A DNA stretch of 49,298 bases, taken from NCBI GenBank assembly GCA_002314055.1, contig DCBP01000035.1, positions 1-49,298 on the forward strand. The letters run 5' to 3'. The notes under the pieces were generated by a model. It worked only from the letters and a program-made list of their open reading frames with translations, did no database searches and was not told the origin of the DNA. Both the position numbers and the translations under genes were made by a program. The stretch comes from Prevotella sp. UBA1104 (GTDB lineage: Bacteria; Bacteroidota; Bacteroidia; Bacteroidales; Bacteroidaceae). Below are positions 42,918 to 49,298 of the stretch, piece after piece; positions within the stretch are counted from its first letter, which is position 1, and every line of letters starts with the position of its first letter.

Positions 42918-42952
42918 AAGAGAATATTCGGTAAATCTGAATATTCTCTTTT
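42918..42952 (+). terminator. Terminator after valS
   Basis: A perfect 12-bp stem (AAGAGAATATTC at 42918-42929 with GAATATTCTCTT at 42939-42950) and a 9-base loop, followed by further T residues (TTTTATAA). Confidence 0.85.
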
Positions 42953-42959
42953 ATAAATA

Positions 42960-42991
42960 AAAAGGGGAGACTAAAATCTGTCTCCCTTTTT
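42960..42991. terminator. Second, bidirectional terminator between valS and pgi
   Basis: AAAAGGGGAGAC (42960-42971) pairs with GTCTCCCTTTTT (42980-42991) with one G-T wobble and an 8-base loop. T-runs on both sides suit convergent valS and pgi. Confidence 0.88.
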
Positions 42992-42998
42992 CCTATTC

Positions 42999-43060
42999 TA
43001 TAGTTTAAACTATAATCTCCAATCTATAGTTTTAAGACAATAATCTCCAATCTATAGTTT
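42999..43060. repeat. Palindrome and direct repeats next to pgi
   Basis: A perfect 16-bp palindrome TATAGTTTAAACTATA (42999-43014) runs into two identical 20-bp copies of TAATCTCCAATCTATAGTTT (43013-43032 and 43041-43060). The array stops 10 bases before the pgi stop codon. Confidence 0.85.
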
Positions 43061-43070
43061 CCATTTTAAG

Positions 43071-44429
43071 CTACGCCTCTTCAGCTATACGTTTCTTGAT
43101 AGCCTTGCTCTCTTCCTCATATCCGGGTTTGTCGAGCAGAGCAAACATATTCTTCTTGTATGCTTCAACGCCAGGCTGGTTGAACGGGTTAACGCCAAGA
43201 ATCAATCCGCTGATGCCACAAGCTTTCTCGAAGAAATAGATAAGCTGTCCGATATAATATTCGTTAAGCGACGGAACGCTGATGTGGATATTAGGCACGT
43301 TTCCGTCTACATGAGCCAGGCGAGTGCCCAGTTCAGCCATCTTGTTCACCTCATCCACACGTTTTCCTGCGAGGAAGTTCAGTCCGTCGAGGTTGTCGTC
43401 GTCGTGAGGGAACAGCAATTCCTTGTTAGGCTTCTCGATGCTGATAACAGTCTCGTAAATCGTGCGCTCGCCCTGCTGGATCCATTGTCCCATAGAGTGC
43501 AAGTCGGTAGTGAAGTCGCAAGAAGCAGGGAAGATGCCCTTTCCGTCCTTACCTTCGCTCTCGCCGAAGAGCTGCTTCCACCATTCAGAGAAGAAGTGCA
43601 GTTTAGGCTGGAAGTTCACCATAATCTCGATTTTCTTTCCAGCTTCAGCATAAAGTCCGTTTCTTACCGCCGCATAGAGTGCAGCCGGGTTTTCCTCGAA
43701 AGGAACACTGCTGTCGCACGCCTTTTCCATAGCCACCGCACCGCTTATGAGCGCCTTGATGTCGAAACCGGCACAAGCGATAGGCAGAAGACCAACTGGG
43801 GTAAGAACAGAGAATCTGCCGCCCACATTGTCTGGAATGACAAAAGTCTTGTATCCTTCCTTGTCGGCAGCAGCGCGTGCAGCACCCTTCTTTGCGTCGG
43901 TTATTGCAACGATAACCTTCTTTGCCTCTTCCTTGCCGCGCTGATTCTCACATTGTTTCTTGAGCAGGCGGAAAGTAAGAGCCGTCTCTGTCGTCGTACC
44001 AGATTTCGATATGTTAATTACGCCGAACTTCTTGTCAGCCAGATAAGCAGTAAGTTCAGCAAGATAATCCTCACCGATATTGTTTCCTGCAAACAGGATA
44101 GTAGGGTTCTTCTTGTCGTTTACGAGCCATGCGAACGAATTGCCCAGAGCTTCGATAACGGCTCTCGCACCGAGGTAGCTACCACCGATTCCGGCAATGA
44201 CAATAGCCTCGCAGTTATTTCTGAGAGTATCGGCACATGCCTGGAGCTCATTGATAAAATCCTCAGAAATAGACGACGGCAAGTGTAGCCATCCGAGGAA
44301 GTCGTTGCCGAGGCAAGTTCCGTTTTCAAGAGCCTTCTGTGCTTCGATAACTTTCGGTTCAAAACCCTTCACTGCCCCTTCCTTCAGAAACTGGGCAGCC
44401 TTAGTGATGTCAAGTTTGATATTTTCCAT
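43071..44429 (-). CDS. pgi: Glucose-6-phosphate isomerase
   Basis: A 452-residue glycolytic isomerase of the shorter type also seen in Firmicutes. The sugar-phosphate-binding SGTTTET motif is near 144-150, GIGGSYLGAR near 80-89, and the signature around GGRFSVLTPVGLLPIA near 212-227. Catalytic Glu and His residues are in the SMGQWIQQGERTIYE and HIDGN-like regions. It lies 64 bases after gpsA on the minus strand; lysS, gpsA and pgi are probably one transcription unit. Confidence 0.96.
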   Translation of the reverse strand: MENIKLDITKAAQFLKEGAVKGFEPKVIEAQKALENGTCLGNDFLGWLHLPSSISEDFINELQACADTLRNNCEAIVIAGIGGSYLGARAVIEALGNSFAWLVNDKKNPTILFAGNNIGEDYLAELTAYLADKKFGVINISKSGTTTETALTFRLLKKQCENQRGKEEAKKVIVAITDAKKGAARAAADKEGYKTFVIPDNVGGRFSVLTPVGLLPIACAGFDIKALISGAVAMEKACDSSVPFEENPAALYAAVRNGLYAEAGKKIEIMVNFQPKLHFFSEWWKQLFGESEGKDGKGIFPASCDFTTDLHSMGQWIQQGERTIYETVISIEKPNKELLFPHDDDNLDGLNFLAGKRVDEVNKMAELGTRLAHVDGNVPNIHISVPSLNEYYIGQLIYFFEKACGISGLILGVNPFNQPGVEAYKKNMFALLDKPGYEEESKAIKKRIAEEA

Positions 44430-44493
44430 ATTATTCGTTATTTTATGGTTTTATTTGTAATGATTATAGTCTTGTCGTTAAGTTAGACTTTCT

Positions 44494-45489
44494 TTATCTG
44501 AAAGAATCTGTAAGCAGTTTAATTTCCACCTGTGGACTAATCCTTTCATACAGTATATTGTAGACAGCGTCAAGAATAGGCATGTTAACATGCATATGAC
44601 GGTTAATCTCCTTCATGCATTTCGTTCCGAAGAAGCCCTCGGCAATCATCTCCATTTCTATTTGAGCACTCTTCACGCTGTACCCCTTGCCGATCATTGT
44701 TCCGAAAGTTCTGTTGCGCGAGAAATTACTGTATCCTGTAACCAACAGGTCGCCCAGGTACACCGAGTCGTAGACACTCCGTTCGATAGGATGAACAGCC
44801 GTCAGGAAGCGGTCCATCTCCTGCACGGCATTCGACATCAGAACGGCCTGGAAGTTGTCGCCGAAGTTCAGTCCGCTACAAATTCCCGATGCTATGGCAT
44901 AGACATTCTTCAGGACTGAAGCATACTCAATGCCGATAACGTCAGAGCTCGTCTTGGTCTTGATAAACTTGTTTACAAGGATATCTGCAAAGGCCTGAGC
45001 CTTTTCAACATCAGAACAGCCCACAGTAAGATAAGAAAGTCTTTCGAGCGCCACCTCCTCCGCATGCGACGGTCCGCCAAGACACGCCATGTTCTTTTCG
45101 GGCACGTCATATACTTGAGTGAAATATTCCGAGCAGGCGAGGTTCTCGTCGGGCACGATACCCTTGATAGCCGTAACGATAAATTTGTCGCTTATGTTCG
45201 TTTTCAGCTTCCTCAGGTGGTTTTTCAGATAAGGAGACGGCGTAACAAAAACAAGAGTGTCATATTGCTGAACAATCCTGTTAATGTCGGAAGAGAAGAA
45301 GATCTCGTCAACATTAAACCTTACGCTCATAAGGTAAGCCGGGTTGTGTCCGAGTCGCCTAAAATCCTCGATACGGTCGTCCCTTCGGATGTACCAGCCG
45401 ATATGGTGGGTCTTTCCTACAATTATTTTGGCAATGGCAGTAGCCCAGCTGCCACTTCCTATAATCGCTATTTTACCGCAGTCAAACAC
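44494..45489 (-). CDS. gpsA: Glycerol-3-phosphate dehydrogenase [NAD(P)+]
   Basis: A 331-residue cytoplasmic enzyme that makes sn-glycerol 3-phosphate from dihydroxyacetone phosphate for phospholipid synthesis. The NAD-binding GSGSWATAIAKI is at residues 11-22, the catalytic Lys region is KNVYAIASGICSGL (near 200) and the substrate segment is NFSRNRTFG. The start is a GTG: no in-frame ATG precedes the NAD motif, and a TGA lies 24 bases upstream in frame. A strong hairpin (45520-45552) sits in the gap after lysS. Confidence 0.95.
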   Translation of the reverse strand: MFDCGKIAIIGSGSWATAIAKIIVGKTHHIGWYIRRDDRIEDFRRLGHNPAYLMSVRFNVDEIFFSSDINRIVQQYDTLVFVTPSPYLKNHLRKLKTNISDKFIVTAIKGIVPDENLACSEYFTQVYDVPEKNMACLGGPSHAEEVALERLSYLTVGCSDVEKAQAFADILVNKFIKTKTSSDVIGIEYASVLKNVYAIASGICSGLNFGDNFQAVLMSNAVQEMDRFLTAVHPIERSVYDSVYLGDLLVTGYSNFSRNRTFGTMIGKGYSVKSAQIEMEMIAEGFFGTKCMKEINRHMHVNMPILDAVYNILYERISPQVEIKLLTDSFR

Positions 45490-45519
45490 CTTATATAAAT
45501 ATATAGTTCATAAAAGTTA

Positions 45520-45552
45520 GCTTGGCAGCCCCTTTTCGCGGGCTGCACAAGC
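45520..45552 (-). other. Intercistronic hairpin between lysS and gpsA
   Basis: GCTTG-GCAGCCC pairs with GGGCTGC-A-CAAGC: 12 bp with a one-base bulge and an 8-base loop. On the minus strand it is not followed by a good T-run, so an mRNA-processing or stability role fits better than termination. Confidence 0.5.
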
Positions 45553-45594
45553 CACCATAACAATCTCTTTAGCGAGCAAACCGTGAGGTCAGCT

Positions 45595-47325
45595 TCAGGC
45601 GTTACTCCTGTCAATCCAGTTCTGGACCTCGTCGAGCGAAGGTTTCTCGTATCCCAGTTTGTATTTCTTGTTAATCTCACCGATTTTCTGCTGCAAGCCC
45701 TGAGCCTTTTCTCCCTTAATGTCGGAAATGAGGTTAAATCCGGCTTTTCTCATAACGTAGGCCCAGTTTTCGCTTACTCCGATTTCCTCCCATTCCTTAA
45801 TCGAGCTTTGCGGCATTTTCTTCTCAGGCTTCATCTGCGGGAAGAATAGAACTTCCTGGATGTAGGTCTTGCCGGTCATAAGCATTACGAGGCGGTCGAT
45901 TCCGATTCCGATACCGCTTGTAGGCGGCATTCCGTATTGCAGGGCGCGCAGGAAGTCCTTGTCGATAATCATAGCCTCGTCGTCGCCCTTGTCGGCGAGC
46001 TTCATCTGGTCGATAAACCTTTCCTCCTGGTCGATAGGGTCGTTAAGCTCCGAGTATGCGTTAGCCAGCTCCTTACCGTTCACCATAAGCTCGAATCTCT
46101 CCGTCAGTCCCGGTTTAGACCTGTGCATCTTTGTTAGAGGCGACATTTCTACAGGGTAGTCGGTTATGAAGGTAGGCTGGATGAAAGTTCCCTCGCAGAA
46201 TTCTCCGAAGAGCTCGTCAATGAGCTTGCCCTTGCCCATAGTCTCGTCAACTTCCATTCCCTTCTCCTTGCAGAAGTTTCTTATTTCCTCTTCAGACTTT
46301 CCGTTGCAGTCGAAGCCCGTCTTTTCCTTGATGGCGTCGAGGATAGGCAAGCGTCTGTAAGGAGCCTTAAAGCTTACGATATTTCCGTTGATTTCGCGTT
46401 CCGGTTTACCGTTAACGGCGATACAGATAGTCTCCAGCAGTTTTTCGGTGAACGACATCATCCAGTTGTAGTCCTTGTACTGCACGTAGAGCTCCATGCA
46501 AGTGAACTCCGGGTTGTGGTTTCTGTCCATGCCCTCGTTTCTGAAGTTCTTTCCAATCTCGTATACGCCCTCAAAGCCGCCCACGATGAGTCTCTTTAGA
46601 TAAAGCTCCGTAGCGATGCGCATATACATGTCTTGGTTGAGCGCATTGAAGTGGGTGATGAACGGGCGGGCAGATGCTCCTCCGGCGATGCTTTGCAGGG
46701 TAGGGGTTTCCACCTCGGTGTATCCTGCCTCGTCGAGCACGCGGCGCAGAGTTCTCAGTACGGTAGCGCGCTGCAGGAATGTTTCCTTCACGCCGTCGTT
46801 GACGATAAGGTCAACGTAGCGCTGTCTGTAGCGCAGTTCCGGATCATCAAATTTGTCGTAAGCCACTCCGTCTTTGTATTTTACGATAGGCAGCGGCTTC
46901 AGGCTCTTCGACAGGAGAGTCAGTTCCTTGGCGTGTACAGAAATTTCGCCTGTCTGAGTGCGGAAAACGAAACCCTTCACACCGATAAAGTCGCCTATGT
47001 CCATAAGCTTCTTAAACACCGTATTGTAGAGGTCTTTATTTTCGTCCGGACATATCTCGTCTCTTGCCACATAGACCTGAATTCTGCCTTTAGAGTCTTG
47101 TATTTCAGCAAACGACGCCTTGCCCATAACTCTTCGTCCCATCATTCTTCCGGCGATAACCACCTGTCTCGGTTCGTCCTCGTCCTTGAAGTTTTCCTTA
47201 ATATCCGTGCTGAATGCATTTGTAGGATACTCAGCAGCAGGATACGGGTCGATGCCCATATCTTTTAGTGTCTGTAGACTTTGTCTGCGAACTATCTCCT
47301 GTTCGCTTAGTTCAAGAATATTCAT
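45595..47325 (-). CDS. lysS: Lysyl-tRNA synthetase, class II
   Basis: A 576-residue class IIb synthetase charging tRNA-Lys. The N-terminal OB-fold anticodon-binding domain spans about 50-160. Motif 1 lies around RATVLRTLRRVLDEAGYTEVETPTL, motif 2 at KNFRNEGMDRNHNPEFT and motif 3 in GIGIGIDRLVMLMTG. It has about 70 residues after motif 3, longer than the E. coli protein (505 residues), ending in a short helical tail (GYEKPSLDEVQNWIDRSNA); this seems common in Bacteroidota. A perfect hairpin lies at the very start of its mRNA. Confidence 0.97.
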   Translation of the reverse strand: MNILELSEQEIVRRQSLQTLKDMGIDPYPAAEYPTNAFSTDIKENFKDEDEPRQVVIAGRMMGRRVMGKASFAEIQDSKGRIQVYVARDEICPDENKDLYNTVFKKLMDIGDFIGVKGFVFRTQTGEISVHAKELTLLSKSLKPLPIVKYKDGVAYDKFDDPELRYRQRYVDLIVNDGVKETFLQRATVLRTLRRVLDEAGYTEVETPTLQSIAGGASARPFITHFNALNQDMYMRIATELYLKRLIVGGFEGVYEIGKNFRNEGMDRNHNPEFTCMELYVQYKDYNWMMSFTEKLLETICIAVNGKPEREINGNIVSFKAPYRRLPILDAIKEKTGFDCNGKSEEEIRNFCKEKGMEVDETMGKGKLIDELFGEFCEGTFIQPTFITDYPVEMSPLTKMHRSKPGLTERFELMVNGKELANAYSELNDPIDQEERFIDQMKLADKGDDEAMIIDKDFLRALQYGMPPTSGIGIGIDRLVMLMTGKTYIQEVLFFPQMKPEKKMPQSSIKEWEEIGVSENWAYVMRKAGFNLISDIKGEKAQGLQQKIGEINKKYKLGYEKPSLDEVQNWIDRSNA

Positions 47326-47382
47326 TATAATTTTTTTATTGTTATTTTCTTATGGTAAAATTCTGTAAACTTGTCGGTTCTT

Positions 47383-47402
47383 GCTCTTGATAATTCAAGA
47401 GC
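47383..47402 (-). promoter_or_regulatory. Hairpin at the 5' end of the lysS mRNA
   Basis: A perfect 8-bp stem GCTCTTGA (47383-47390) and TCAAGAGC (47395-47402) with a 4-base loop. It begins about 6 bases after the -7 box, so it would form at the first bases of the transcript or act as an operator palindrome. Confidence 0.55.
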
Positions 47403-47407
47403 GAATG

Positions 47408-47415
47408 CAAAGATA
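47408..47415 (-). promoter_or_regulatory. -7 box of lysS
   Basis: On the minus strand TATCTTTG, a perfect TAnnTTTG match, giving a leader of about 77 bases. No clear -33 TTTG. Confidence 0.5.
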
Positions 47416-47446
47416 GTCAAAAAAAACAATAATACCGCTTCGTTTT

Positions 47447-48778
47447 TTATTTTTTTATGCTGTCGTTTCCGAATAGCTTCAACCATTCCTTTTCGAAATT
47501 AGGCGTAAATATATCTTTACCAATATTTTGTGCTATTTCATTCTCTGAAAAGAATTTTCCTCCAGCAAGCTCTGTTCTTGATGGTGAAATCGGTTTGTCG
47601 TATGTGGTTCTGAACACGTTGACGAGTTCTTTCTCCCTGCTGCTCTCAAAGACATAGCTTCCCATGCTTATGGCTGAAAAGTCTGAAATCCCCAGTTCCT
47701 CTATTGTTTCCCTTTTCAGGGCTTCGTCCACGTTCTCCCCGAGGTCTATGTGTCCGCCTACCGCCGTGTCCCATTTCCCGGGCTGAATGTCTTTCCATTC
47801 CGGTCTTTTCTGTAGATAGAGTTCTCCTTTGCTGTTGAACACGTGCAGGTGGACCACCGGGTGCAGAGGTTTCGCTCCGCTGTGTGCAAATGCCCTCGAT
47901 GTCTCTCCGACGACCTCGCCCCGGTCGTTTACGATAGGGAAGCGTTCGGCGGCTCCTCTCATGCTGCTGACAAACATTGTACATCCCTCGTACGCTGACA
48001 GTTCCGGTTTTTCGCTGAACAATCCGAACAGGGCACTTCCGCTTCCGCTCATGGCGGCATAGAGTGCGCCGTCGGCATAAAGTCTCTCTTTGATGGCGGC
48101 GAGTTGCGGGTGCAGCTTGAAAATCGTCTCTTCGAAGTCATTCTTGAGCAGTCCTCTCCAGTTCTCTATAGGCTCTTTCGTTACGATGTCCCTGCAGCAT
48201 ATTTGCGGCTCGTGTGGCCGTATTCCTGCGAAAGCCTCCTTTGTGCTGACCGGGATTGGCGGTTTTACTACGGCAATCCAGTAGTTGTCGAGAGAGAGTT
48301 CCATCGGTGTCATCCTTTCTCCAATCCCCTCAGCATAACAGGGTTGCGCTTTGATGAAGAACGGGCAGTCGGCTCCGAGTCGGGCGGCAATTTCCGCAAG
48401 CCGGGATTCGCTGAGCCCCAAGCCTGAAAGCCGGTTTATTGCCTTTAGCGCAAAGGCGCAGTCTGCCGAGCCTCCTCCCATTCCCGCCTGTGTCGGTATG
48501 CTTTTCTCGAGCGTTATGTCCATTCCGGGCAGCGGCCTTTCCTTGCACAGGGCTCTGTATGCCTTTACGATGAGGTTGTCTTCGGCGTTCCCGCAGATTT
48601 CCAGTCCCTTGATGTTTAGCGAACAGGTTCCCTCCGGAGCTCCGTTTTTTGAGATGGTGATGGTGTCGTATATGGGCACGGGGCAGAACACTGTTTCGAG
48701 GTTGTGGTATCCGTCGGTTCTTTTGCTTGTGATGTTTAGACCGAGGTTTATTTTTGCGCAGGGGGTAACGGTAATCAT
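47447..48778 (-). CDS. ispE: IspE-Nudix fusion (CDP-ME kinase plus Nudix hydrolase)
   Basis: 443 residues in two domains. Residues 1-270 are IspE, the GHMP kinase that phosphorylates CDP-methylerythritol in the MEP isoprenoid pathway: the N-terminal Lys/Asn region (AKINLGLN), the ATP loop PTQAGMGGGSAD (95-106) and AMSGSGSALFGLF (242-254). Residues ~278-443 are a YfcD/Idi-like Nudix hydrolase domain with a near-canonical Nudix box at 342-364 (GHIDLGENVDEALKRETIEELGI is split here by description: Gly342, Glu348, Arg356-Glu357, Glu360-Glu361, Gly363). The start is the ATG at 48778; an in-frame TTG 30 bases upstream lies inside the promoter. The gene is much more GC-rich than the left part of the window. 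A sequencing frameshift joining two genes is possible but not needed. Confidence 0.88.
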   Translation of the reverse strand: MITVTPCAKINLGLNITSKRTDGYHNLETVFCPVPIYDTITISKNGAPEGTCSLNIKGLEICGNAEDNLIVKAYRALCKERPLPGMDITLEKSIPTQAGMGGGSADCAFALKAINRLSGLGLSESRLAEIAARLGADCPFFIKAQPCYAEGIGERMTPMELSLDNYWIAVVKPPIPVSTKEAFAGIRPHEPQICCRDIVTKEPIENWRGLLKNDFEETIFKLHPQLAAIKERLYADGALYAAMSGSGSALFGLFSEKPELSAYEGCTMFVSSMRGAAERFPIVNDRGEVVGETSRAFAHSGAKPLHPVVHLHVFNSKGELYLQKRPEWKDIQPGKWDTAVGGHIDLGENVDEALKRETIEELGISDFSAISMGSYVFESSREKELVNVFRTTYDKPISPSRTELAGGKFFSENEIAQNIGKDIFTPNFEKEWLKLFGNDSIKK

Positions 48779-48805
48779 GATTTTTTTCTTCTTTTTAAGA
48801 CCGTA

Positions 48806-48837
48806 CAAATGTACTCATTTTTTTTCTAATGACCAAA
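48806..48837 (-). promoter_or_regulatory. Promoter of ispE
   Basis: On the minus strand TTTG (48837-48834), exactly 20 bases, then TACATTTG (48813-48806). Both boxes and spacing fit the Bacteroidota consensus. The start of transcription near 48800 leaves a 22-base leader before the ATG at 48778. Confidence 0.75.
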
Positions 48838-48997
48838 TTTTAATGTACAAAAACGAGAAATAAAAACGTGTTTTTATCTGTGATTTTCATTTGATAGGCT
48901 TTGTTCTTGTACAATCCCTTTTCGAAGAAATCCAAATTTCTCATTCTCCAAGTGGCAGGTTGTGAAATTCCTGATTTCTCATTCTTCATTCTCTTCG

Positions 48998-49235
48998 TGA
49001 TGACAGATGACAGTTGACAGTTAAAAATCCGCGGGTTGCAGTATGCGAAAAAAGTAAAGAAAAAAGTTATTTATATATATAATATATATATTATATATAT
49101 AAATAAAAAATACTTACACCTCTTTTGCTCCTCAAAGGGGTTCGGTTTTCTTACTGTCAACTGTCAACTGTCATCAAGTGGTACGGTCAGATAGTAACGG
49201 TGCGTTTTCTTACTGTCAACTGTCATCTGTCATCA
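48998..49235. repeat. 24-bp inverted repeat of TGACAGT type
   Basis: The left arm 48998-49021 and right arm 49212-49235 are perfect reverse complements over 24 bases, built from TGACAG/CTGTCA units. The 190 bases between hold the AT palindrome and the first copy of the direct repeat. Confidence 0.9.
49067..49106. repeat. Perfect 40-bp AT palindrome
   Basis: Forty bases of only A and T whose two 20-base halves are exact reverse complements (left half begins TTATTTATATA, right half ends TATAAATAA). It could extrude as a cruciform or form a 5'/3' RNA hairpin. Confidence 0.92.
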
Positions 49236-49240
49236 AGTGG
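49146..49240. repeat. 36-bp direct repeat with ACTGTCA heptamers
   Basis: Copies at 49146-49181 and 49205-49240 differ by one base (A or T at position 22). Each contains ACTGTCA-type heptamers and ends ATCAAGTGG. Confidence 0.88.
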
Positions 49241-49242
49241 CC

Positions 49243-49298
49243 TTATTCAAAATTCTTCGACCTGTACGGTTTTAAATCATAGTAGGTGCGGTGTCTCA
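49243..49298 (-). CDS. Possible C-terminal end of a protein cut by the window edge
   Basis: On the minus strand one frame reads RHRTYYDLKPYRSKNFE followed by TAA (17 residues visible). The composition looks like a real protein end, and the repeat-rich spacer begins right after the stop. The rest lies outside the window and the family is not recognised. It is too short to exclude chance. Confidence 0.35.
   Translation of the reverse strand, partial: RHRTYYDLKPYRSKNFE

Larger units (their letters stand above)
48779..49242. other. 464-base repeat-rich spacer upstream of ispE
   Basis: No convincing gene. It holds the ispE promoter, a 24-bp inverted repeat with arms about 190 bases apart, a perfect 40-bp AT palindrome between the arms, and a 36-bp direct repeat built on ACTGTCA heptamers. 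Confidence 0.65.

Noticed and set aside
43284..44288. 334-codon plus-strand ORF
   Set aside because: Antisense to pgi; no start signals or family features.
46633..47268. 211-codon plus-strand ORF
   Set aside because: Antisense to lysS, a shadow of its codon pattern.
47326..47446. T-box riboswitch before lysS
   Set aside because: The leader is only about 77 bases, with no T-box sequence or terminator/antiterminator pair; T-boxes are not typical of this phylum.
48779..48808. TTG start adding 10 residues to IspE
   Set aside because: It overlaps the promoter box; IspE proteins begin at the ATG with the AKINLGL segment close behind.
1..49298. tRNA, rRNA, prophage, transposase or toxin-antitoxin genes
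   Set aside because: None found in any spacer or frame examined; the window is mostly core chromosome.

Overview
The window is a chromosomal piece of a Bacteroidota genome, most likely from the Prevotellaceae. The signs are repeated -7 promoter boxes of the Bacteroidota form TAnnTTTG, few strong Shine-Dalgarno sites, the atpD-C-x-B-E-F-H-A-G order of the ATP synthase operon, a DUF4270 lipoprotein, a serine palmitoyltransferase, a panC-linked GlgA-like half protein and a second EF-G-like factor. The left and middle parts are AT-rich. From about 40 kb rightwards the genes are visibly more GC-rich. No tRNA, rRNA, CRISPR array, prophage or insertion sequence was seen.

Layout: (1) 0-5.5 kb: prmA, then a secreted Tyr/Trp/Gly-rich low-complexity protein, a FadL/OmpP1-like outer membrane protein, maf and mnmA. 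(2) 5.5-12.6 kb, minus strand: tamB, a 43-residue small protein, a DUF4270 lipoprotein and a GlgA-like half glycosyltransferase. (3) 12.8-17.6 kb: panC-panD, an EF-G paralogue with altered GTPase motifs, hemW. (4) 18-22.5 kb: an isolated L-fucose isomerase, an NhaD antiporter and phosphofructokinase. (5) 22.9-30.2 kb: the complete F1Fo-ATP synthase operon with an extra four-helix membrane protein. (6) 30.2-37.3 kb, minus strand: lon, tgt, an LptF/LptG-type permease and a DEAD-box helicase as a likely operon, then trmN6. (7) 37.4-39.8 kb: a lipid kinase divergent from a serine palmitoyltransferase. (8) 40.2-49.3 kb: valS, then on the minus strand pgi, gpsA, lysS and an IspE-Nudix fusion, ending in a repeat-rich spacer and perhaps the tail of another gene.

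Most genes serve core functions: translation and RNA modification (PrmA, MnmA, Tgt, TrmN6, ValS, LysS, EF-G-like), envelope building (TamB, LptF/G, FadL-like, SPT, lipid kinase, GpsA), energy (ATP synthase, NhaD, PfkA, Pgi) and cofactors (PanC, PanD, HemW, IspE). I see no clear new multi-gene system. The points most worth following are the EF-G paralogue lacking the catalytic histidine and the RGIT and NKxD signatures, the IspE-Nudix fusion, the aromatic low-complexity secreted protein, the GlgA-like/DUF4270/small-protein group, the lipid kinase-SPT pair, and the spacers at 39.8-40.0 and 49.0-49.24 kb, which hold heptamer repeats, long inverted repeats and a perfect 40-bp palindrome.
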